The notes under the pieces: generated by a model
The model's database searches: none
What the model saw: only the letters and a program-made list of their open reading frames with translations
What the model was told of the DNA's origin: nothing
Position numbers and translations under genes: made by a program
Part shown: piece after piece, positions 1 through 7,388 of the stretch
Numbering within the stretch: position 1 is the stretch's first letter
How the letters are laid out: every line of letters begins with the position of its first letter
NCBI RefSeq assembly: GCF_004514425.2
Contig: NZ_MYFN02000001.1
Location: forward strand, 186,001-250,000
Length of the DNA stretch: 64,000 nucleotides
Reading direction: 5' to 3'
From: Shinella sumterensis
GTDB lineage: Bacteria; Pseudomonadota; Alphaproteobacteria; Rhizobiales; Rhizobiaceae

Positions 1-434
1 TTGATGACCATCATGCGCCGGTCGCGGGAAGGGGCGGAGATCGTCTCGCCGTAGATGCGGTTGGCCTCTTCGGCGTACCATTGCAGATAGGCGGCGGCGT
101 GCGACACCTCGGACTTCGCCTCCGCGAGCGGCTTGCCCATCTCGGCCGTCAGGATGATGGCGAGATCGTCGGTGTGTTGCACGATGAGCTGGTGCCACCG
201 CCAGAGCGTGTCGGAGCGCTCGCGCGCGGTCTGGGCTGCCCATTCGGTCTGCGCGACGGCCGCGCGTTCGATGGCCGCCCGCGTCTCTTCCGCGCCCATA
301 TCGGGAAGCGTGGCAAGGACCTCGCCGGTGGACGGGTTGAACACCTCGAACGTCGCCGCACCCGCGCCATCGGCAATAGCCCGGAACAAGGCCGGATTTT
401 CCAGCCGGCGAACGAGATTCTGCGACAGACCCAC
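1..434 (-). CDS. Aldehyde dehydrogenase, succinate-semialdehyde type (partial, 3' end outside window)
   Basis: About 144 N-terminal residues of an NAD(P)-dependent aldehyde dehydrogenase are present; the gene runs off the left edge, so the catalytic Cys and Glu are not visible. The translation reads through a typical GabD-like N-terminus: a short helix, then NPSTGEVLATLPDMG, then a helix containing ERSDTLWRWHQL and AEMGKPLAEAKSEV, ending with DRRMMVI where the family has its conserved segment before the NAD fold. The GTG start is chosen because GGGGAGGAA lies just upstream and no in-frame ATG gives a complete N-terminus. Family members oxidise succinate semialdehyde or related aldehydes in the cytoplasm. 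The exact substrate cannot be told from this fragment. Confidence 0.8.
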   Translation of the reverse strand, partial: MGLSQNLVRRLENPALFRAIADGAGAATFEVFNPSTGEVLATLPDMGAEETRAAIERAAVAQTEWAAQTARERSDTLWRWHQLIVQHTDDLAIILTAEMGKPLAEAKSEVSHAAAYLQWYAEEANRIYGETISAPSRDRRMMVI

Positions 435-738
435 CTGATTCCTCCCCGGACGAACGCGCATCGAGAGATAATCAGATACGAGCGGGCCCCGCCGTCCGCA
501 ACCCGTCATTCTGTCACGGAGGCAAGTTCTGTTATGGGAGGAGGGCTCTCATGTGCAATGCCCGTCGTAATCGGACAGTTCACGATCACGGAACGTGTCG
601 CGCTTGATCCCGCAGTAAATGGTCGAACGGTGGCCCGCCAGGCTCGCGGGCCATCTCGTTGGCGAGAACTTTGCCGCCGCATGTCGTACCCAGCCTATGG
701 CGGCCTTCCTCAGTTTACGGCGGTCAACCTTTCGGTTC
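435..738. other. Intergenic stretch, no gene supported
   Basis: About 300 bases lie between the aldehyde dehydrogenase start and the stop of the SfnB-like gene, both read leftwards. The promoter of the dehydrogenase should be here. I see no hairpin, no strong promoter match and no convincing small gene; an 18-codon ORF after GGAGGAGGG on the plus strand is too short to claim. Confidence 0.4.
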
Positions 739-2007
739 TTAGCTCCAGGCGTGGCGCGGTGGGTTGAGGTCGTTCAGGTAATAGTTGCCGACGTGGAAGA
801 ACTTCCATCGCACGGGGTCGTGCAGGGTGTGCGCCCGCGCGTTGCGCCAGTGGCGGTCGAGATTGTGCTTGGCAAGGGTGGAGCGCGTGCCGGCCAACTC
901 GAAGAGCTTGTTCGTGGCGAGGATGGCGATCTCGGTCGTGAGCACCTTGGCCTCCGCAGTCTTCACGGTCGCCTCGGCGATGGTGTCTTCCGTGGCGTTT
1001 GCCAGACCGGCATCGATAGCTTCGCCTGCGATATCGAGCAGCGCTTCGGCGGCATGCAGCCTGATCTTCAGATCGCCGATGGCGGCGATGGTGAAGGGGT
1101 CCTCGCCCGCGGTTTCCTTGCCGCTATCGATCCACGGACGGCTCTGCGTCTTGATGAAGGCAATCGCGTCATCAATGGCGCCGCGCGCAATGCCGGCATC
1201 GATGGCCGCCTGGATGATCTGCGAAACCGGGCCGGCCACTGTCGGCCGATCGAAGGCGAGGACAGGCAGCGCGCGGCTTTTCGGCACGCGCGCATTCTCG
1301 ATCCTGACCGAGCCGGATGCCGTCGTGCGCTGGCCGAAGCTCGACCAGTTGTTCGTCACGGTGATGCCGGGCGCCTCCCTGTCGACGAAGACGAGGTAGC
1401 TTTTTTCGTCATCGTCCAGGGCAACGACGGGAATGATATGGGAGAGCAGGGCGCCCGTCGTGTAGAACTTCTCGCCGTTCACGACGGCCTCGTCTCCATC
1501 GAACGCCACCCGCGTCTCGAAGGTGCCGACATTCTTGCTGTTCAGCTCCGAGAAGGCGTTACCGAAACGCAGGCCGGAGAGGACCCAGCCGAAGAATTCG
1601 CGTTTCTGCGCTTCCGTGCCGTCGAGATCGATATGGCCATTGATGGAGAGATGGTTCTGGGTGATCTGTGCGATGGAGGAGTCCGCCGCCGCGATGATGG
1701 CGATCACGCGGGCGAGGGTACGGTAGGAAACGCCCGCCCCGCCATAGGCCTTGGGCACGTTGATGCCCCACAGGCCGCTCTGGGAATAGGCGTCGATTTC
1801 GGCGAGAGGAAGCAGGCCTTCACGGTCGCGCAGTGCCGCGCCGGCGGTAAACTCCGCAGCCAGTCGCTGAGCAACCTCGATGGCTTCGGCATCGCTTGTG
1901 ATGATATGGGCCGGCGTCTGTGGCCGCGGCCGCGGCGGGACCGGATCGCTGGAGTTGACGCGCGGATGAACGGTGTAGTCGATCGGCTGCTGTTCGATGA
2001 TCCCCAT
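739..2007 (-). CDS. SfnB-family flavin-dependent monooxygenase (acyl-CoA dehydrogenase fold)
   Basis: A 422-residue protein with the acyl-CoA dehydrogenase/DszC-type three-domain fold: N-terminal helical domain (to about residue 150, with WGINVPKAYGGAG and the substrate-side segment GNAFSELN), middle beta domain (VNGEKFYTTGALLSH, SFGQRTTASGSV) and C-terminal helical domain (about 260-400) with the FMN-side segment FELAGTRST. Length and motifs match SfnB family sulfur acquisition oxidoreductases, which use reduced FMN to oxidise sulfone/sulfonate-type compounds during sulfur limitation. No flavin reductase or sulfonate transporter is adjacent, so the sulfur role is inferred from family only. 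The ATG at the 5' end starts the conserved N-terminus. Confidence 0.8.
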   Translation of the reverse strand: MGIIEQQPIDYTVHPRVNSSDPVPPRPRPQTPAHIITSDAEAIEVAQRLAAEFTAGAALRDREGLLPLAEIDAYSQSGLWGINVPKAYGGAGVSYRTLARVIAIIAAADSSIAQITQNHLSINGHIDLDGTEAQKREFFGWVLSGLRFGNAFSELNSKNVGTFETRVAFDGDEAVVNGEKFYTTGALLSHIIPVVALDDDEKSYLVFVDREAPGITVTNNWSSFGQRTTASGSVRIENARVPKSRALPVLAFDRPTVAGPVSQIIQAAIDAGIARGAIDDAIAFIKTQSRPWIDSGKETAGEDPFTIAAIGDLKIRLHAAEALLDIAGEAIDAGLANATEDTIAEATVKTAEAKVLTTEIAILATNKLFELAGTRSTLAKHNLDRHWRNARAHTLHDPVRWKFFHVGNYYLNDLNPPRHAWS

Positions 2008-2053
2008 GGCGGTGCTCCCTGTTGGCGGAAAGCGTAGCCTTTCAGGATTTCTA

Positions 2054-2078
2054 TAAAATCAGTAGACAATCTATTTTA
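2054..2078. promoter_or_regulatory. Imperfect palindrome in the promoter region of the SfnB-like gene
   Basis: TAAAAT and ATTTTA arms flank a centre containing GTAGACAA, about 50-70 bases upstream of the SfnB-like start codon. Position and AT-rich symmetry suggest a repressor or activator site, perhaps GntR-like. The regulator is unknown. The rest of the 312-base gap (2008-2319) holds no supported gene. Confidence 0.3.
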
Positions 2079-2261
2079 CGAAAGGGTCTGCGGGAGAAAA
2101 ATCCTTCGCCGGCGACGACGGCCGGCATGGAGACGATTGCGGCCTGGAGGATGTCGTTAAAAGCCGAGCCGGCTTCCGGGCCGGGGAGGGCGCCGTCGCT
2201 ATCGTTCCCTCGGCGATCCTGCGTCGTCGTGCGCGCATGATGCCGGGAACACCACATAGTA

Positions 2262-2286
2262 AAACGCCGCCGGAGCGGCGGCGTTT
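2262..2286 (-). terminator. Rho-independent terminator of the AGE-family gene
   Basis: A perfect 11-bp inverted repeat (AAACGCCGCCG / CGGCGGCGTTT) with a 3-base loop lies about 35 bases after the stop codon of the leftward AGE-family gene. Read on the minus strand, the stem ends in a short T run, as expected of a terminator. Confidence 0.75.
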
Positions 2287-2319
2287 CGGATCCCGTCGGT
2301 CTCGGCGCGGCAGCAGATG

Positions 2320-3561
2320 TCAGCGCTGGCCCGCTTCGATGATGCCGCGCGTCAGGCTGCCGGTTGCCGGATAGAGCGGGATGAGGCAGGCCTGGAGGGC
2401 GTGATAGATATCGCTCTTGCCCGCAAACAGCGTGTAGCTCGGCGTGAGGTCTTCCGTGAGCTCTTCGTGCCAACCACCGCGCTCGTTGTCGAGGAAATGG
2501 CGGGAAATCGAGTCCCAGATCCGCCGATACCAGATTTCATGCTTATCATCGGGCAGATGTTCGCACAGAAACGCTGCGGCGCCCACGCCTTCGGCCATGG
2601 GCCACCAGAGCTTGTTGCGCTTGGCCGGGGCGTCGTCCCAATCGAGCGTGTAGTAGAAGCCGCCCTTTTCCGTATCCCAGCCCAATGCGATGGACTGGTC
2701 GAACAAGGCCTTCGCCGCCTCCGGCATCCAGGCATGCTTGCGGCCGCCGAGTGCATAGAGCTGGAGCACCAGGCGGGTCCATTCCAGCCAGTGGCCCGGC
2801 GTGGTGCCGGAAGGACGGAACATCTCGTTACCGCGGTAATCGCGATCCAGCACCCAGTTCTCGTCGAAATGTTCTCCCACGCGGAAACCGCTCTCGGCGG
2901 CACGACGGCGGATAATGAGGTCGGCGATGCTCTCGGCCCGGTCGAGATAGAAGCGCTCGCCGGTCGCCTCGTATGCCGCCATGAGGGCCTCGGTGAGGTG
3001 CATATTCGAGTTCTGTCCGCGATAGCCGGCAACCGGCGTCCAATCGGCCTCGAACTCCTCCGCGATGGCGCCGTGGCGGTCTTCCCAGAAGTGCTTGTCC
3101 AGGACCTCGGTCACGTCGGCGATCATGCGGTCGGCATCGGGGTGGCCGGCAAGCTTGGCGCTCGAGGCGGCCAGCAGCACGAAGGCGTGGCCGTAGCCCT
3201 GCTTGGTGGCATCCAGCAGGCCGGCATTGTCGAGCGACCAATGATAGCCGCCGCGTTCGTGGTCGCGGTGCTTTTCCCAGAGGAACTTCATGCCGTGGTC
3301 GACGATCTCGTCGGAGCCGGGGCGGCCAAGCAGGCTGCCGATCGCAAAGCAATGAACCATGCGGGCGGTGGAATGAATGCCGCGCACCGGGTTGCCGGCA
3401 TTGAGCGGGCGACCGTCGACGTCGAGCTCGTGAAAGCCGCCGAGCGGATTGAAGGCCCGGTTCTGGAAGAAATCGAACAGGCGGTTTGCCTCCCGCCAGA
3501 GCCACTGGCGGTGATAGTCGCGCTTGCGCCAGGCTTTGCCAAGGTGTCCCGTTGCGCCCAT
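2320..3561 (-). CDS. AGE-family epimerase/isomerase (N-acylglucosamine 2-epimerase / YihS-like)
   Basis: A 413-residue single-domain protein with the (alpha/alpha)6 barrel typical of N-acylglucosamine 2-epimerases and aldose-ketose isomerases such as YihS and mannose isomerase. Recognisable segments are RGIHSTARMVHCFAIG near residue 60, the HGMKFLWEKHRDHERGGYHW segment, WTPVAGYRGQNSNMHLTEAL, PGHWLEWTRL and the late GKSDIYHALQACLIPLYP with the active-site histidine. Family members interconvert aldoses and ketoses or epimerise at C2 in the cytoplasm. The ATG at 3561 is chosen over an upstream in-frame start because AAAAAGGAG precedes it by eight bases. It stands alone, with its own terminator, so the sugar cannot be inferred. 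Confidence 0.85.
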   Translation of the reverse strand: MGATGHLGKAWRKRDYHRQWLWREANRLFDFFQNRAFNPLGGFHELDVDGRPLNAGNPVRGIHSTARMVHCFAIGSLLGRPGSDEIVDHGMKFLWEKHRDHERGGYHWSLDNAGLLDATKQGYGHAFVLLAASSAKLAGHPDADRMIADVTEVLDKHFWEDRHGAIAEEFEADWTPVAGYRGQNSNMHLTEALMAAYEATGERFYLDRAESIADLIIRRRAAESGFRVGEHFDENWVLDRDYRGNEMFRPSGTTPGHWLEWTRLVLQLYALGGRKHAWMPEAAKALFDQSIALGWDTEKGGFYYTLDWDDAPAKRNKLWWPMAEGVGAAAFLCEHLPDDKHEIWYRRIWDSISRHFLDNERGGWHEELTEDLTPSYTLFAGKSDIYHALQACLIPLYPATGSLTRGIIEAGQR

Positions 3562-3920
3562 GATGCGTTCTCCTTTTTGGTCGGTCCGCAGTCGTGTCCG
3601 GTGCTGTCGGGGCGGGAGGAGCGCAGGGGAGGCGTCGTGGCGTGACATTCACGCACGGCCCGCAACACTCGCAATGACGGCTGCCTCCGACAGGTGGGGC
3701 GGGATTTATGGCCCAGAACGCCTTGCCCTGCAACCCGTCACCCACTGTGGCAAGTCATCACCGGAAGAAGGGAGAAACGCGAATTTACGATTGCGGCCAA
3801 AATGAGAAAAAATACCCTACCAATCTTATAGGGATCCTATAGAAATATCTCCGGAGCGGAGTGAAGCGCTCTTCTTGGCCAACCTGCGATAAGCAGACGC
3901 TCGAGCAAAGGACGGTGGTA
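3562..3920. promoter_or_regulatory. Intergenic region with inverted repeat TATAGG-GAT-CCTATA (3827-3841)
   Basis: This 359-base gap separates two divergent genes. It holds an AT-rich patch with a perfect 6-bp inverted repeat around GAT at 3827-3841, about 80 bases before the small-protein start at 3921. It looks like an operator, but no regulator is encoded nearby. No gene is supported in the gap. Confidence 0.35.
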
Positions 3921-4073
3921 ATGCGCGATATGAAACTCGACAGCCGTGCGACTTACGCAACCTTCGGCTCGCGCCGTGCCCGCCGGGCGGAGCGCCAGGC
4001 GCTCGTCAGCACCGTGCTCTTTGCCGGTGCCTTCATCTTCGTCAGCGCCGTGGTTTTCGGCTTCGTCGGCTGA
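3921..4073 (+). CDS. Small single-pass membrane protein, unknown
   Basis: A 50-residue protein with a basic N-terminal half (SRRARRAERQ) followed by one hydrophobic helix from about residue 28 (VSTVLFAGAFIFVSAVVFGF) reaching the C-terminus. The positive-inside rule predicts a cytoplasmic N-terminus. The start at 3921 is preceded by AAAGGACGGTGGTA; the open frame extends further up but without another ribosome-binding site. No family is recognised. Its only neighbours are a divergent sugar isomerase and a long low-content gap. Confidence 0.5.
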   Translation: MRDMKLDSRATYATFGSRRARRAERQALVSTVLFAGAFIFVSAVVFGFVG

Positions 4074-4540
4074 AAAAGCCTTTCCGTTTTTTAGACCCCC
4101 AATTTTTAAACAATGAATGAACCGTATATCGGACGTTACTATACAGTGACGGCCGCGGCGGTCATGGCTTTTCGACTGCGAACCCTACCCGGGCCCTGTC
4201 GAGCGGTCATTTTCGCTTCATCCGAACCAGTGGCCGCGAGCCGCTTTCCCGGCTCGTCGCGTGCGACGCAAGGGAAAGCCGCCGGTCTTCGTGAGCAAGA
4301 CGACAGGATTTACCTGGCCGCAATTGGTGCTGTTTCAGCACGGCCATGGCCTATTCCAGGAGAAGAACCTCGTCGAGATATCGAACGAGGCGATGGACTG
4401 ACCGGTTCTCGCCCATGGGCTGACAGACCGGGTTTACACGCGTCTTAGAAGCGTCTCAAAGGGAGCGCATCGCCATTGGTCATCGAGATGCTGGCTGCTA
4501 TTTATTCCTGCCCCGGGAATTAAAGAGGAGTCTTCCAGTT
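4074..4540. other. Low-content intergenic stretch
   Basis: About 470 bases without a supportable gene. An open frame from 4113 has no ribosome-binding site and an unlikely composition. A short frame near 4290-4400 reads protein-like residues but starts nowhere, so a decayed gene is possible. No repeats or hairpins of note were seen. Confidence 0.35.
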
Positions 4541-4819
4541 TTGCTGTTATTGGAAATCTTGCTTTTTTCAGCAGCGTTTTTGGCGGTCATTCTTCTGGCG
4601 GCTCACCAAATTGTCACGCAGGTCAGGGAGTACCGATTTTATAAGAGCAACGGCGGTGATTTTTCCGTCGACAGCGGCGTGGACAATCTGAAGCTTGATG
4701 AGCGTGTTCATATCAATGCTCTCGGCCTCACGAATTGGCAGCGCTTCTATCTCTTCCGTCCGTTTTACATCGTATTGCTCATAGCCTTCGCCGGCATGAT
4801 GATCTTCTCCTTGTTCTGA
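4541..4819 (+). CDS. Small two-helix membrane protein, unknown
   Basis: A 92-residue protein with hydrophobic segments at about residues 2-24 and 70-90 and a soluble loop between (REYRFYKSNGGDF ... LTNWQRFYLFRP). The TTG start follows AAAGAGGAG by about ten bases, a good ribosome-binding site. The loop ends in aromatic and basic residues at the membrane border, typical of a small bacterial inner-membrane protein. No family is recognised. The next two genes on the same strand are also membrane proteins of unknown role. Confidence 0.5.
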   Translation: MLLLEILLFSAAFLAVILLAAHQIVTQVREYRFYKSNGGDFSVDSGVDNLKLDERVHINALGLTNWQRFYLFRPFYIVLLIAFAGMMIFSLF

Positions 4820-5003
4820 CCGGCATGACAATAGCCCGCTGTTGTGCGTGGAGGCCGAGTTTGTTCATCGTCAGCTCGTTCAGCACCTCCTTATCCACCA
4901 GATGTCGCCGAAATCCTGATTTTTCGCCCGTCGCAGTCGTTGCTTTTCCACGTCACAAACGTTTGCTGTTAAAGAGCTGAAACAGACCCTTACCAGGCAG
5001 GCA

Positions 5004-5525
5004 ATGAGCGATACGAACCGCAGTGTTACCCTCACCTTGACCGCCGACGACTATGTCGCGGCCAACAAGCTGTTCATCCTGAAAAGCGCAACGTCACTCC
5101 GGCCGCTCGTTTGCTGGCTGATATTCGTTGCGCTGCTGCTCGGCTCGTTCTTCGTACCGGCGCTGCGACTTCGTGTTGAGCCTTACGCGGCATTCTTCTA
5201 CATCTGTGTGGCGGTTGTGATCGCGATACCGTTCTATCAATATTTCTTCGCTGCTCCCGTGTTTGCCCGCAAGGCCTACGCAGCGCAGAAAACCCTTCAG
5301 CACCCGATGAGGGTTTCATGGTCGGAAGGTGGCTTCAAGAGCACCGCAGAGCAGGGCGAATGGAACATCCCCTGGGCCGACTACCTCAAATGGACCGAGG
5401 ACAGCAAGGTAATCCTCCTCTTCCAGGGACCGCGCCTGTTCAACATGCTGCCCAAGCGTGTCCTCACGCCAGCCCAGATCGACGACCTCAGGCAAATGCT
5501 GGCAGCCAACATCAAGCGCGCGTGA
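5004..5525 (+). CDS. YcxB-like membrane protein
   Basis: A 173-residue protein: a soluble N-terminus (VTLTLTADDYVAANKLFI), two membrane helices at about residues 35-52 and 63-80, then a C-terminal soluble domain of about 75 residues that matches the YcxB-like pattern (HPMRVSWSEGGF ... WADYLKWTEDSKVILLF ... PKRVLTPAQIDDLRQML). YcxB-like proteins are widespread inner-membrane proteins of unknown biochemical role. The ATG follows GGCAGGCA. It is unlinked to any pathway here. Family assignment is by pattern only. Confidence 0.7.
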   Translation: MSDTNRSVTLTLTADDYVAANKLFILKSATSLRPLVCWLIFVALLLGSFFVPALRLRVEPYAAFFYICVAVVIAIPFYQYFFAAPVFARKAYAAQKTLQHPMRVSWSEGGFKSTAEQGEWNIPWADYLKWTEDSKVILLFQGPRLFNMLPKRVLTPAQIDDLRQMLAANIKRA

Positions 5526-5583
5526 GGACACCCGAACGGGTTTGCGGAAGGGTCTTACTTTCAATCCCATATGAACCGGTAAA

Positions 5584-6114
5584 ATGGGTCAAAACGATCG
5601 AGGCGAAAACAAAGAAACAGGAGTTGGCGCATCGGGAATGTGGTCACTGCGTGCGCGCGGTGTTTACATTGCTGAACTGGCTGTCTTTGCGCTTCCAGCG
5701 ACGCTCCTTGCCGGCTATTTTGCTGTGCTGGTCGGGATGGATAGCGGTCGTTTCTTCCTGGAAAGCGCGTGGTCTGCGCTTTTACATGGCGGGGTCGAAA
5801 ATGTACAGCGCACCGTTGGTAGCGGAATGGGTATCGGCCTGGCGATTCTCAGCCTGTCGGCAATTTGTATATTTCTCAGGCTCTCGTTGGATTATATTCG
5901 CGGGAGGCAAACGGTATTGGCGCAAGCAAGGCGGCGATACTGGTTTGGTCTGGGTTGCGCGGTGCTTCCGCTGATGGTCGTTTGCTACGGAATCTTCGTG
6001 TCGATCGTCGCTGAATTGATGCACGGTCTTCTTCCCATCCTAGCCGTCAGTCTTACCATTATAATTCCAGCGGCTCATCTCGGTTTTGCCCTTCATGCGG
6101 GACGCCTACCTTAG
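5584..6114 (+). CDS. Hypothetical four-helix membrane protein
   Basis: A 176-residue protein with a polar N-terminus of about 25 residues and hydrophobic segments at roughly 28-50, 78-98, 120-140 and 148-170. The loop SLDYIRGRQTVLAQARRRYW between helices two and three is strongly basic and so probably cytoplasmic. No ribosome-binding site precedes the ATG closely, so a later start (for example the Met of SGMWSLR) is possible. No family is recognised. It follows the YcxB-like gene by 58 bases and may be co-transcribed with it. Confidence 0.5.
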   Translation: MGQNDRGENKETGVGASGMWSLRARGVYIAELAVFALPATLLAGYFAVLVGMDSGRFFLESAWSALLHGGVENVQRTVGSGMGIGLAILSLSAICIFLRLSLDYIRGRQTVLAQARRRYWFGLGCAVLPLMVVCYGIFVSIVAELMHGLLPILAVSLTIIIPAAHLGFALHAGRLP

Positions 6115-6256
6115 TCTGTAATCCATTGATTATCGCGCATTATGCACGTCCGACGGGCTGTGCGGTTTTGCGGGATGTAGCGCGGTATAACTGCACCTTC
6201 GCATGAGTGGTCTCGCGGCCGCCTGACCCGACAGTTCAGTTGACCGGCCAAATGCC

Positions 6257-7309
6257 TCATCGGGTCTGCCGGCGGTCGCTCACCAGAACCCGCCCCAGGG
6301 CGAGGACGACCGTGACGCAGACGATGAGCGCGGGGCCGGTGGGTGCCGCCGGCGCGAAGACGATCAGGTGCAGCAGCCCCAGGCCCGCGCAGAGCAGGAC
6401 TTGCGCCAAGGCCACGACGGTCAGGATCGGCTTCATGTCTGCCCGGCGGTCGAACGGCAGCTGCCGGAAATAGCCATAGACGAAGAGCGGTATGAGCACG
6501 CTCATGAACACGGTCTGCATCGCCGTGGCGAGCCATGGCGCTGTTTCGAGCGAAGCCGGCAGCAGGATGATGGGAACGACCATCAGATATCCGGTGGCGA
6601 TGCCCGCCAGAAACGGAGGCCAGAGGAGAACGCTCAGGGGCGTATCCTGCCGCATGCCGTCGTCCCGGCCGGTAGCGAGCAGCAGCCGGTTCAACGCCAC
6701 GACGATGGCGACGGCTACGACGACGGCGCCGGCAAGCATCCAGAGATGCCACGGCGGCATGATGCCGGATCGGACCGTTTGAATGGACATGACGATTTCC
6801 CGAGGCACGCGCGAGAACATGGGGATCGTCATGAGCAGCCAGATGCCGCTGCCGAGGCCCGGAAGCCGGATCGCATCGTTCAGCCACAGCAACAGGGCGG
6901 ATACGCCGACAAAGGCTGCGATCCCCAGGACCATGGCGCTGAGCGTATCGGCCATGAGGCCCATGGTGACGAATGCCGTCAGCACACCATACCCCTGCAG
7001 GGCGGTCAAAAGCAGCACGGCAATGCCGAAGAGCAGCCTTGGCCAGCCGGCATGGCCCAGCCGTTCCGTCAGGTCCGGCGCCATCAATCTCACGAGTTCG
7101 ACAAGCGCCAGCAGGCTGAACAGCGGAACGGTTCCCAAAGCGAACAGCGACAGCCGCTCCATGCCGCCGGACTGCGCCAGCTGGAGGCTTGCCGGAATAA
7201 GATCGATGCCGGGAATGGGAAGACGCATGCAGGCCGCGATGATGATGAATGCCAGCACGGTCATGAGGATCGTGTATCGTCTATGGTCGCGGCGTGGAGT
7301 GGTCATCAT
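6257..7309 (-). CDS. Divergent SecY-like ten-helix membrane protein
   Basis: A 350-residue protein with ten predicted membrane helices, the SecY topology. Two stretches read like SecY: PIPGIDL followed by GGMERLSLFALGTVP (residues 31-62; SecY has GGALERFSIFALGIMP) and LLLWLNDAIRLPGLGSGI (139-156; SecY has a WLGEQITERGIGNGI-type segment). The cytoplasmic loops that contact the ribosome and SecA in true SecY are very short here (about 210-223 between helices 6 and 7, 281-293 between helices 8 and 9), and GGFIPGIRPG-type residues are absent. It is therefore unlikely to be the housekeeping translocon. It lies 79 bases downstream of the DKNYY gene on the same strand. The start chosen is the first Met of MMTTPRR; the upstream open frame is low-quality. 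Confidence 0.6.
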   Translation of the reverse strand: MMTTPRRDHRRYTILMTVLAFIIIAACMRLPIPGIDLIPASLQLAQSGGMERLSLFALGTVPLFSLLALVELVRLMAPDLTERLGHAGWPRLLFGIAVLLLTALQGYGVLTAFVTMGLMADTLSAMVLGIAAFVGVSALLLWLNDAIRLPGLGSGIWLLMTIPMFSRVPREIVMSIQTVRSGIMPPWHLWMLAGAVVVAVAIVVALNRLLLATGRDDGMRQDTPLSVLLWPPFLAGIATGYLMVVPIILLPASLETAPWLATAMQTVFMSVLIPLFVYGYFRQLPFDRRADMKPILTVVALAQVLLCAGLGLLHLIVFAPAAPTGPALIVCVTVVLALGRVLVSDRRQTR

Positions 7310-7388
7310 CTGGGTTCGCTTCGCCTCGGTGTTTTGATGTCGATCGTGGTCACAGTCATGACGTATGGCAAGGGGATCCGCCAGTCGC

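Noticed and set aside
619-2037. Long plus-strand open frame opposite the SfnB-like gene
   Set aside because: Mirror of a conserved coding frame; no start signal and an unnatural composition.
4113-4448. Open frame of 111 codons in the gap after the small membrane protein
   Set aside because: No ribosome-binding site, unnatural residue mix and no recognisable pattern; other frames look no better.
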